Below, one piece after another: positions 1-9,900 of a stretch of DNA of 17,277 nucleotides (position 1 is its first letter; every line of letters starts with the position of its first letter). The notes under the pieces were generated by a model. The model was given only the letters and a program-made list of their open reading frames with translations. It was not told the origin of the DNA and made no database searches. The stretch comes from Aureobasidium sp. EXF-3400. Its lineage: Eukaryota > Ascomycota > Dothideomycetes > Dothideales > Saccotheciaceae. The stretch covers positions 1 to 17,277 of the forward strand of contig SWBL01000601.1 in the NCBI GenBank assembly GCA_024195585.1, in the 5' to 3' direction. Both the position numbers and the translations under genes were made by a program.

Positions 1-2046
1 TCCCTATTACCTCTTTGTCTCCTTGTCTACGTCTCGTCATATAGCCTAGACCCGTATCCACGTACTGTTATCTATTCCCGACTTCGCCCCTTGACATATA
101 GTAAGAAAGACTATCCTTATAACTACTCTACTACTAACTATAATAACATTAGATCGCACTTAATAAATAAACATAGCTAGAGGTAAGTAACTAGTACACT
201 TCTAAGGATCTTCGTAATAGCAACATCCTCTTAGTCCTATACTATTGCTAATATCGACAAAGCTTGCTTAAATAGACGTCTAATTAACTTAATTACCTTA
301 AGTAATATCCCCTTCTATATTACTAGTAATAAATAGCTTTATGCTCTACTCGATAAGGTGCTTCCTAGTGCGTCTAACCTCCTAATTAAGACTTATTATA
401 TTATTACAAAATATATAAAGAAGGAGCATAACTTCTATTAAGAGCAGCTTAAAGGCCTCCTTATAACATCTCGATCCTTAATTTACTTTACCTATAATGC
501 TTAGATAGCTAACTATAGTAGCTATAAGCTACTTAGCATTATAGCTCGGTTTATTACATTAGATAGTAAGTTAAGTAAGGCACTACTTACTTTCTATAAG
601 CTATAGTCTAGCTATACTAGTACTTAGTATGCCCCTCTCTTCTTTAAGACTATTATTAATTATAGCATTAAGTAGAAAATTAGATACATTACTTCTAATA
701 ACGCTACTTATAACGACACTATAATAAGCTACCTTACTACTCTATTTAGCGAGCGCCTCTCTATCGATTAGGACCCTATATAGCATCGAACTCGCTATTT
801 TAGCTATTAGATTAACCTTACTAGTTAAGCACTTATATTAGTAAGCTTAAAAGAGGCTATTACTACTATACTTACCTAAAGTTAAGACCCTTTAGATACG
901 ATCTTAATGCTTAGTTAAGATACTAGCCGTACTAATTACGAAGCTATTAACTACCTTCGTTAGTTCTTTAAGTAGATTATAAAGTTAGCTTGCCGTTTTT
1001 GTAAGTTTAAGGTAGCTACTAGTATATCTGCTATGCTTAATAACAATATAAGGTAGAATAGCTAGCTATCTATAATTAAGCGAAAGCTTTAATCCTAATT
1101 AGCTATACGTACAATTTAGCATACTTATAAGCATATAGAGTAAACTACTCTCTAGCGGCGTTACTAGCAATTTCTTTAGTAACTTATTAAGTTTATAGAA
1201 CCGCTATAAGAGGTAATAAAGTTATATAAAGGTAATAATGCTACACTTAATTAAGTACTAATTTCGATAGACTTTCTATATAAGCATTATAACAAGTACG
1301 CGGCTAAGTACGCTTCTTCTAATCTAGTCCTTACCGCCGCTATACAAACTAGCCGATTTACACTTAATAAATAGCAACTTATTAATAGCTATACCCCTAC
1401 CTATACCGCTACGCTCCTCCTCTATTTAACTTACTACGAGGCATATATTAATAGGTAGTGGCCTTAGTTATAGCGAATACTAGCTATTACTACTATACGT
1501 ACTCTATAGAACGACAAGTATAAGAATAAGACTAAGGCTATATAAGTAGTGTTATTATTAAAAGAGGAGGAGTTAAATAAGCTTGCTTAATAGTAGGCTT
1601 TTTTAAGGTATATAAGCTTAATTTATATACCTAAGGAGTTCGTCTACTTTACTAAGAGCATACTAGTACTTATTAATAACGCTATATAGTAGTGGCTTAA
1701 ACCGACGTAGTAACTTAACTACCTAAACCTTGCTTAGATAGCTATTAATATACTCTTAATTAATCTAATATCTACTAAGTTAGAGAGGGTATTTAGTAGC
1801 TATAGAAGGACTCTATCGTAGGACCGAGCATATCTCTCTACTAATAATATTAGCTATATTAAGTGTCTTAAGAACTAGTAGAAGAACCTCTATCTTAAGG
1901 CAGTTAATCTACCTATTAATAAGGGAGAGGAAGACGGCGAGGTAAACTAGGAGGACGAGGAAGGATAGGGTAACACTATAGAGGGACAGGGTCACGGTAA
2001 CGATAACAACGGAGTTAGTATTAGCATTATTCTACTAGATAATTAA
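1..2046 (+). pseudogene. Mutated hAT-family transposase (start uncertain or off-window)
   Basis: A single frame (codons starting at position 1 modulo 3) reads as a hAT transposase from about 120 to the stop at 2044-2046, with no frameshift noticed but many TAG/TAA codons. A BED-finger-like end (IRSHLINKH) lies at about 142-174. The DDE-like core includes YITSNNATYNDT at 685-720. Near 1780-1830 ELERVFSSYRRTLS followed by DRAYL matches the hAT C-terminal dimerisation region, with TAG where Trp is expected. The C-terminal tail is acidic. Known for the family: cut-and-paste transposition by a nuclear dimer. The stops fit TGG to TAG and CAR to TAR change, so the gene is dead by point mutation rather than deletion. 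The true start is unclear, because composition before about 110 is ordinary and the expected first Cys pair of a BED finger is not seen. Terminal inverted repeats were not identified. Family call fairly sure; boundaries not. Confidence 0.85.
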
Positions 2047-2410
2047 TATAGAATAGAATATTAGCTAGAAGTAGTAGCATAGCATGGCATAGAGCCGAAA
2101 TTCTACCGATTCTATATAACATCCGCTCTAGTATGCTCTATAGAGATCTAGGTTCTTAGCGAAATCCTTAGAGTAGGACTCCGTATTTAGTAATAATCGT
2201 TATAAATCCCGTTACGCTTAACTTAGCTTATAACAGTTATAAAGAGCCTATAGAACTTTAGGCCGTGTTCTATCGTTTTACGCGTCCTTAATAACCCTAC
2301 CGAAAACACTATAGACTAAAGGATCGCGCTATATAAATAAGTTAAGCTATTTAAGCTTTAGAGACCTTATATTGCTATTTATAATATAGACTCGAGTTAC
2401 TATCTCTCTT

Positions 2411-2445
2411 ACGCGCGCGTATGTATATAAGGGGGGCTTATATAC
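2411..2445. repeat. Adjacent palindrome and perfect hairpin
   Basis: ACGCGCGCGT (2411-2420) is a 10-bp self-complementary palindrome. Two bases later GTATATAAG (2423-2431) and CTTATATAC (2437-2445) form perfect 9-bp arms around a loop of five G. No function is claimed. Confidence 0.7.
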
Positions 2446-3074
2446 GTTTGTCTATCCTTTTTATTTATTATATAAGCCGGTCCTCTTATATATCGCTTAG
2501 CTACTGCTAGTGTTCGTACAGATTGCCCTATTTACGGCCTCTAGTCGTATAACGCGCGAATGTAGTTCGATTAATAAGATAATCCTTTACCTATTATCGT
2601 GTCTAAGGGCCTATTTTTAGGGCCTAGGATAGGAGACCGTACATCTATAGCTTAATTCCTTCGGTACTTATAAGTTAGCATTATTATAGTTAAATTAGTT
2701 ATATTATTATACTAGTTAAGATAAGAAATCGACGCGTAAGGCGGCTTAATTTAATTTGATTTAATTTTCTTAAGCTATTTACCCTACTAGGGGTATAAGC
2801 TTTCGCTAACTAATCTACTCTCTAGCTAATCCTATTTATTAAATTTAGTAAAAAGGAGGGTAATAGTTTCTTAACTAAGATAGTTACTAAACGTCTATTA
2901 TCTAAAGTGCTCTTATAAATAAATAATTTGTATAAGTTCTTCCCTTAGTTTTAGAGTAGTATTAGCCTTCTCTATAAGGGCAATTTCCTATGTCGTGTCC
3001 TTCCTTATTAGTAGAACACTACTTAGAGGCAGTTTCTAAGGGTAGGCAATATATTATAGTTAGGGATATTAAGG

Positions 3075-3080
3075 ACTTTT
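3075..3080. repeat. Left copy of candidate target-site duplication ACTTTT
   Basis: ACTTTT directly abuts the outer end of the inverted repeat beginning at 3081 and is repeated in the same orientation at 4037-4042. A perfect 6-bp direct repeat exactly at both ends is what transposition would leave. Confidence 0.55.
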
Positions 3081-4036
3081 GTTAAGTGCTAAACTCTCTT
3101 AGGTAAGATAGTGTATTAAGGGGTTAGACTCGTAAAGTAGAGTGTTAAGCGTAGTAAAGTAGGTAGTAAGTAATAGTATAAACTTAACGGACTATTAGAT
3201 TAATTAATTAAGTTAAACGCCGAACTACTAGAGGTTATTCTACCTTCCTATATACTTTATCTATAATAAGTATATATAAGTATCTTACTTACTCGCTAGG
3301 TAAGGTAGTAAGGATCTACTTTACAGCTTACTAGCTTATAGCGTAAGGGAGCAATAATTTCCCTTATAGCTTACTTACTAAGTAAGCGAGCTATTAGGGT
3401 AACCCTAACTATACCACTATTTAGTTAGCTTACCTACTAAGTGCGTAAGGATCGGCATATAGCTATCCTACTTACTACCTTAGTAGGTAAGGCCCTCTAG
3501 CTAATAGTAGATCGTAATAACTTTCTATCCTTTATATCCTTATTTCTACTCCTACATTTATAGTCTACCTATTACTCTTACGAACTTAATAGTAGCTTTT
3601 ACTACGTTCTAATCTAGTTACGATTTATTCTTTTTGTTACAATCTACTATTAGATAGCTAGGTTGTTACCCGCTAAGAACGTAAGCTAGGTAGCCGCCTA
3701 TAGATCCTTACTTACTTAGTAGGTAAGCAGATAGGGTTACCCTATTAGCTTACTAACTTAGTAGGTAAGCTACGAAGTAGATTATTACCTCCTTACCGAG
3801 CAAGCTAGCGAGCTTACTCCTACAAGTCGTAAGCGACTTATGTACACTCCTTATATACTAGGTATATAGGAATACTAGTCTTTACTAGGAAGTCCTATAT
3901 TTAACTTAATTAGTTAATCTAATAGTCCCTTTAGTTTACACTATTACTTACTACTTACTTTACTACGCTTAATACTCTGCTTTATGAGTCTAACCCTATA
4001 ACATACTATCTTACCTAAGAGAGCTTAGCACTTAAC
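3081..4036. mobile_element. Foldback-like non-autonomous inverted-repeat element, about 956 bp
   Basis: The first bases GTTAAGTGCT (3081-3090) are matched exactly in reverse complement at 4027-4036 (AGCACTTAAC). The arms stay alignable inward for about 130 bp with mainly transition differences, then with small indels to about 3470 and 3690, leaving a short centre. Paired inner landmarks are AGGGTAACCCT (3396-3406) and its reverse complement AGGGTTACCCT (3733-3743). No coding frame is present, so mobility would need an enzyme from elsewhere. It is flanked by ACTTTT on both sides. An alternative boundary uses the TTAA just inside each end (3082-3085 and 4032-4035), which would suggest a TTAA-targeting superfamily. 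Family not assigned. Confidence 0.7.
3369..3771. repeat. Five copies of a short near-palindrome inside the foldback arms
   Basis: Variants of GCTTACCTACTAAGT or its reverse complement occur at 3369-3387, 3427-3442, 3478-3492, 3714-3728 and 3756-3771. The copies flip orientation between the two halves, as the overall inverted repeat requires. Repeated subterminal motifs of this kind can be transposase-binding sites; that role is inference. Confidence 0.6.
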
Positions 4037-4042
4037 ACTTTT
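4037..4042. repeat. Right copy of candidate target-site duplication ACTTTT
   Basis: This is the partner of the repeat at 3075-3080 and lies immediately outside the right end of the inverted repeat. Confidence 0.55.
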
Positions 4043-4850
4043 CTCTATTAACCTTAGGGTTAAAGCGTTTTACGCTTTAAGTTTCGCGTTTCTAATGTTA
4101 TTTTATCTAAATACTTAAAATATATGTCGTAATCGTATAACCTATTAACACTTTATATCTCTAGCTAGTATAGGGAAGTAACCCTAGAGCCTATAGAATT
4201 AACCGAAGGTAGAGACGCTACCTTTGCTAACTAAAGCCTACTAATAGTATATAGCGTAGTAATTAATTAGAGGAGAGTATCTATAGGCGTAAGCTATATA
4301 AATAGCTTGCTATGCTAAGGCGTTAGGTACTAAGCTATCCTTACTATCTATCCCTATATTATAGACTAATCTATAATAGAACCTTAACCTATTATAACAG
4401 AGTTATAATAGTTACAAGTGTACTAGGACTACACTATTTTTAACTTAAATTATTATCGAGTAATAATAGACTAGAGCTATATATCGATAACAGACCTATC
4501 GTCGTTAAATCTAATAGAGAGTTTCTTATACAATAATAATATAGATAACTATATATTAGAGTATAAAGGTATATAGCAACGTATAAATTCCCGCTAGTAG
4601 TATAGCTACTAGTAGTAAAGACTAATTAATGCCCCAAGTATTAGTGTCTTTAAGTATAAAGATATACTTATATATACTAAGCCCCGCTTAGGGCTTCGGC
4701 TTCGTCGTAGAGGCTACCCTAGCCTCTCCGATAACACTATGCTAATGCTAGCCTCTCTATTATACATTAAAGTAGCGATTATTGCATAAAAAAAGTACTT
4801 AGACATTACATTCTTAAGCCTATAACGCCTCCCTATGCGTCTCTATCTAA
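4043..4850. other. Mutated non-coding stretch with small hairpins
   Basis: No gene was recognised. Perfect or near-perfect hairpins are present: TTAAAGCGT / ACGCTTTAA with a TTT loop at 4060-4080, AAGCCC / GGGCTT at 4679-4696, and GAGGCTA / TAGCCTC with a CCC loop at 4710-4726. The GC-richer patch at 4680-4760 may be a fragment of another repeat. Confidence 0.6.
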
Positions 4851-5695
4851 TGGACTTCCTTAGCTCTTAGATGGCATACCTTTATAAGTAGTCTAGGCGA
4901 TAAATTATCTATTTAAGACATCTGCCGCTCCTAATTATAACGGTCTAGAGTTTATACGCCTATTTGCGAGATGTGCCGAGATTTACGAGTTCTATTAAAG
5001 AAACGGATTTTATCCATTCATCAGACCAAAACGATAGTGAAATACTTTAAAAGTCAAGAAATGTAACGTTTCTAAGTGTGTACACTGCTATTCTTGTGTG
5101 CTGCGTGGGCGACCTTAACTGCAACGGGGGGCGCGATGTCGCGGGTGCAATCCTTGGCGAACTTCAAATCCACGACGGCGAAGTACGAACTAAAATAACT
5201 ACCTACCTGATGCTTTTACGGGGTTTCTAAATGATGCGAATGTTGTTGCATTATATGAGCTGTAGACTGTCAGTGCTACATGAGTGTTTAATAACATTTT
5301 AGTAAGACAGAAGAAGGGTCTTCCAAGTAGAAATTTCCATCTTCGGCGTGCCAAGCGACTTCACGATACCTAGTCCGGATGATCTTTCAATGAAAGACCA
5401 ACCAACCAACCAATCAGGGCCAGCACTGGGATCCGCCTGTACGCGGCGCTGGCTACGAACCTGTCGCTGCTCTAGCCAGCAGTCGACAGAGCCGAGAGAT
5501 CCCAAACAGCGAGTCTGGAAAGCCAGGCGGCGGGCACGCATGGTATGCAAAAGCGGGGTAGCTTTAAGACCCATCCTCGAGCTCCCCCAAACGACGACAT
5601 GGCCTCAACGGATAAGCTAGCATCCGCCAGGAGACGACCACATGCGAAAGGAATGACTAGAGTGGTGACCCAGCTATAACGATCGACGCACAATA
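4851..5695. other. Ordinary-composition DNA with no supported gene
   Basis: YCA and TGR triplets are common, so this part escaped the mutation process. Open frames of 73-91 codons at 5299-5693 overlap on both strands, lack recognisable domains and are low in complexity; I treat them as chance. A short CCAA run occurs near 5398-5412. Confidence 0.5.
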
Positions 5696-5701
5696 AGGAC
5701 C

Positions 5702-6130
5702 CTGCTATGCGCCCACGTAGCAGAACGAAGCCAAGACGACGTAAGGGAAGCTGCTAGACTTTGTCTACCTAGCAGCAGCGACGACGGAGCCCTGCTAGAC
5801 CTTGCCCCACCTAGCAGCAACGACGACGGAACGCCGTTAGACCTTGTCCACCTAGTGGTAACGACAACGGATCCCTGCCAGACCTTGTCCACCTGGCAGC
5901 AGCGACAAAAGGAACTCCGCCAGACTTTGTCCACCTGGCGACAACAACGATACGCCGGTTCGCCAAGCCACAAGGTAGTCGTGTCCCTTGTAGCTTGGGC
6001 GACCTCTAAAATACTCTGCTATGCATCCACGTAGCGGAACGAAGATAAGAAAGACGCAAGGATACAACAACTGCAGACCCTGCTATGCATCCACGTAGCA
6101 GAACGAAGATAAGGAAGACGCAAGGATATA
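5702..6130. repeat. Three copies of a hairpin unit CTGCTA...TAGCAG
   Basis: Copies start at 5702, 6016 and 6080. Each has a stem CTGCTA / TAGCAG (one arm reads TAGCGG in the second copy) around a ten-base loop ending in CCACG, followed by GAACGAAG and a purine-rich tail with AAGACG. The second and third copies are 64 bp apart, with tails that match closely. They bracket the five-copy tandem array at 5753-5960. No coding role is visible. Confidence 0.75.
5753..5960. repeat. Tandem array, five units of 41-42 bp, each with a hairpin
   Basis: Units begin at 5753, 5794, 5836, 5877 and 5919. Each starts with a 5-bp stem arm, a loop ending in YCCAC (YCTAC in the first unit) and the opposite arm, followed by CAGCARCGACRAC-like sequence. 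The arms are GCTAG/CTAGC in units 1 and 2, GTTAG/CTAGT in unit 3 and GCCAG/CTGGC in units 4 and 5, so pairing largely survives although bases differ. Alternating 41 and 42 bp spacing argues against a protein repeat. Confidence 0.8.
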
Positions 6131-6308
6131 TCGAATGCAAGGCTATCGAACCCAGGTTTTTCCCTACTCCGGAGGGTTTTTTGCCTAACGAGGTTAGAAT
6201 GCAAAAGTCAAGGAGTAAACGGGTAGTTAAGTGTGCCACCAAACTTCACTTGAGATTAAGCAGCGAGCGCAGCGAACAAGGAAAACTGTTTAGGATAGCT
6301 CACACAGA

Positions 6309-6450
6309 CGACAAGACTGTGAATAGCTTACAAGAATCAACCAACCAACCAACCAACCAACCAATCAACCTCATATATCTCGACAAGACTGTAGATAGCT
6401 TACAAGAATCAACCAACCAACCAACCAACTAACTAACTAATCTCATATAT
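6309..6450. repeat. 70-72 bp tandem duplication with a CCAA microsatellite
   Basis: CGACAAGACTGT begins copies at 6309 and 6381. Both continue with TAGCTTACAAGAAT, a run of CCAA units and TCATATAT. In the second copy the last three units read CTAA in place of CCAA. Confidence 0.85.
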
Positions 6451-6950
6451 GAGGCACATTACACATTGACCAGATGACCTCGCAGGCTCATCATATTAAG
6501 CAATCAATCAATCTTCTTTCCTAATTGTGCTAGATGGAGAGATGGATAGCAAGCTTCTGAAACAGAATGAGATGAACAATCAAGTCTCTTCAATTGGCAA
6601 CAGACTAGGAGTGATGTTAGAGCATGACCAAAGTAGTTAGGGGCGGGAGTAGGGTTTGTCAGTTTCTCGACATATCGCAGTTCAAAACTAGCACCGGCCG
6701 CGTAGATTAGAGAAGCTTAAACCAGCCCATGAGGAGAACAGAATTTTGGATGACTAACGAGAGACAGCCGGCTAACGCATTGACTAGAGATATCTAATCT
6801 AGTCTTCCAACATCTAATTACGTGTGTTGAGTAAACATGAATTCTTCTGGACGTAAAATCACCTGAAGATGCGTGTTCAATTCTCCGATCCCCACTACTA
6901 GGAAAAGACGACATTCAACATACCCGAGAGTTAAATAGTACCATATGTCC
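6451..6950. other. Ordinary-composition DNA, no gene seen
   Basis: No recognisable coding frame was found. The last part (about 6900-6981) probably includes the 3' untranslated end of the LINE on the minus strand, but no poly-A tail or clear terminus was found. A 65-codon minus frame at 6717-6914 has no recognisable domain. Confidence 0.45.
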
Positions 6951-6981
6951 CTCTCTGTCCTTGTTCCATTCTAGCTTCCCC

Positions 6982-9900
6982 TTATTCGGCTCCTTTTATC
7001 TGCCACGTAAACCTACCAGTCTTGCAAAGGAAGTGGAGAACCGCCTTTACCGCTAGAAGGTCCGCTTTCCACTTGTCTCTTGGTCTGTCTACTAGTTGCC
7101 TAGTTTTCGGGTCCTCCTAAGGGTTCCATCCCCTAAGTATATAGGATAGGTCTCTCTACCTATGTCCCACTGCTATGATAGCCACCTAGCGGTCCTCCTA
7201 AAGGAGAGAGCATTCGTATATCATATAGGTGATGGTTTCTCGTACCGCTCTACATTCACACCCTACCGTGTCCGCTAGTTTTATCCGGTAGAGGTTACTC
7301 CGCAACCGGCTGTGCCCTGTCCGGCATTGCGCTAGGATAGAAGCCTCTTCCGCTGTTAGTGCATCATACACGGTCGTTATATAGGGGCCTAGAAGGGCTC
7401 CATCCAACTGCCATGTGTATACTCCTATATGTTACGTGCCCTAGGGTCTTACGGCCTTTGCTCCTTTCCAGATCTTGTTTAGCTGCTTCTAGAGTGTCCT
7501 GCCGTTTACCCTTAGAGCCATTCTAGTCGTCGGTTCCGCATAACGCTAGTTATACATCCTAGACCGTATAGTGTTACAGCTAGGTAGGTTAGGAGGGTTA
7601 GGATAGTTCGAGGGGCTAGTAGGGTTAATTAAGCCATTGGGGATAGTGATGCTAGTAGCTTGTAGGGTGTCTTAAGAACTAGCACCTCGCTCGTTGCGCT
7701 GTTCCGCCCTGCCTGCCTCTTTCGCTAGCTCGTTAGCCCTCTCATTTCCCTAAATGCCTCTATAGGCTAGTACCTACTACAGGACCACTAATCCCCCCTC
7801 CTAGGCTTAGAGGGCGGCGATATGTCTTCGGATGTATCGTACTACATATTGTCCGTATAGGCTTACACCCTTGGTTATGTGTCGTATAGCTCTCTTGCTA
7901 TCTGTTACGATAATTGTCGTCTTCGGGCGTAGTCTCCTCTAGGCCTAGTGTGCGAGCGCTGCCTTAATGGCGATAAGTTCTGCGACTATAGAGTCGCCTA
8001 CTACCTATCCTAGCAGCTACCTTTAGGTGATAATCTTCCCGTTACCCCCTTACACTACCGCGATACCTCCCTCTCCATCCCTTAGGGCTATATCTGTGTA
8101 TAATGTGTTCCTTTCTTCTCTACGTCCCCTACGCTATAGCTGCTACATAACTACTTCTACATCCTCTTCGAGCCCTTTAGTTAGGCACCCTTAGATACCT
8201 TCCGTCTATAGCTCCTAGAGGACAGGTTTAACTGTTTCTATTAGGCTATCGCCTATAAACCCTATAGCTAGGCCAAACTTCCTCGCTATAATTGCTAGTA
8301 GGGAAGGAAAGCTCTTTCCCTAGGTAAACAGTCTTATAAGGCATTTAAACAGGGGGTTAGTATTTAGGACTATAAGGCTCCTAACTAAGTAGTTTGCTAC
8401 CTTCCTTTATAGGCAGCTATCTATGTTTTCAATGCCTACCTTAGCCTACGCCACTATAAGGGCGGTGGCCCTAAACGAAAGTGTTATCGCCTAGGCTCCT
8501 ATACGTTATACCTTTTCTATGTTACGGAGTAGTAAGAGGGTGCCCTATTTCTCTAGGCCATACTATACTAACGTATAATAGTCTATAATTAGTGTAACTA
8601 TAGCGTTATATAGCTATCTCACTTATTTCGGCCAAACTCCTTATAGTCTCCTAATAGCAAGGCACTACCTTATAGCTTTAGCTGTCGTCCTTGCTACGTG
8701 CTAGTAAAACTTTATCTTACTATTAAGGGTAACCCCTAGTAGCTTTAGATGCTCGCTTAGTGCAATGTCTTATCCCTAAAACTATAGGTCTAGTCCGGTT
8801 TGCTCGCCTTCCTTACTCCTCCGTATAAAGTGTATAAGACTAGTCTTTAATAGTTCGAACGTCGCTCCGCTCTTCCTTACCTATCTCTCGGCCTTAGGGA
8901 TAATTGTCGTCTAGAGTGCCTTAATGTTCTAGTCTACGTTGTCGCCTACTACCTATAGGGAGTAGTCGTCTACGAATCCTAGGGCCCCTTAAGTCTTGTC
9001 GATAGGTCGTTCTACTAGGTTAGCGTTATAGAAGATATAGAGTATAGAGGACAATAGTAATCCTTATAGTATGCCGGCTTATATAATAGGCTGCCTCTCG
9101 CTTCTAAATGTGTTAAGGGTAACTGTTGCTATTCTTTCCCTATAAAAGTCCCTAACCTATTCGCTTAGCGTCTCTAGTATCCTTCTCTACTTAAGCCTTT
9201 CCTAGAGCACTATAGTATTAACCCTATTAAATGCTCCCTAGACGTTAAATGTTACTAGCGAAACTACCTTCCTATTTCTCTAGGCCTTATATATGCGTTC
9301 TACTAAGACGTTAATTACTTGCTTATATAACCTCTTCTTTCTTACGCTAAAATAGTTACTTAGTAGAAGATTATATTTTTCCGCTATAAAGGAGAGTCTA
9401 TTTATAACCACTACCTTAAGGCCTTTACTAATCGTAGCTAGTAGTAAAATAGGTTAGAAGGCCTTTAGTATAGTATAGTCTAACTTTCTAGGTTTCTATA
9501 GTAGGACTATCCTTACGGTCCTCTAGCTACTTAGAAGATGGCTTAGGCGTAGGGAAGCCCTATATAGGGCTAAGATACTACCCTTTACTTCCTTCTAAAC
9601 CTTTTGCTATACTAGGAATAGTATGTTATTAGGCCCTAGTGCCTTCCTTAGGCTTAACTAGAAGATTGCCGCTCGAACTTTAGCTTTTATAATCCTTCTA
9701 TATGGCTGCGCCTATAGGTTCATCTCTTTACTATCTAGACTCCTATCTTCTAGCTCTAGTTATAGTAGGAAGAATACTTAGAGGAGCATAGCGGCTTTCT
9801 CCTTATCCTAGTCTACTAGACCCCTAGGGCCTTATAGGGTAAGGACTTCCCTAGATCCTAGATCCATATAGGTGTACTTATTAGCTTTATAGACGTTCTC

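Larger units (their letters stand above)
2047..3080. other. Mutated non-coding stretch between hAT relic and foldback element
   Basis: No coding frame was recognised on either strand. The part nearest the hAT stop may be that element's 3' untranslated region and terminus, but I could not find a matching terminal repeat near position 1. Short palindromes occur at 2411-2445. Confidence 0.6.
110..4850. other. RIP-like mutated block, left
   Basis: CCA, TCA, TGG and TGA are nearly absent here while ACA, GCA, TGT and TGC remain; TA steps are very frequent. Ordinary composition returns near 4850, where TGG reappears at about 4852 and 4872 and YCA sites become common by 5010. The block covers the hAT relic, the foldback element and the DNA between them. 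The pattern fits C-to-T change at YCA on both strands. Edges are judged by eye. Confidence 0.85.

Noticed and set aside
3081..4036. Foldback region as a CRISPR array
   Set aside because: The repeats are unevenly spaced, mirrored in orientation and part of one long inverted repeat; the host is eukaryotic.
110..4850. AT-rich block as a centromere or telomere-proximal repeat
   Set aside because: The bias is specific to YCA/TGR loss and the block contains recognisable transposons; no telomere repeats are present.
5348..5620. Open frames on both strands at 5299-5693
   Set aside because: They overlap each other, show no domain and have the composition of chance frames.
5674..5973. Tandem array read as a minus-strand repeat protein
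   Set aside because: Units alternate 41 and 42 bp, so the frame changes from unit to unit and no repeat peptide is kept.
6085..6432. Plus-strand open frame of 115 codons ending in repeated NQPT
   Set aside because: It runs through a hairpin repeat and then the CCAA duplication, has no recognisable domain, and its tail is only the translated microsatellite.
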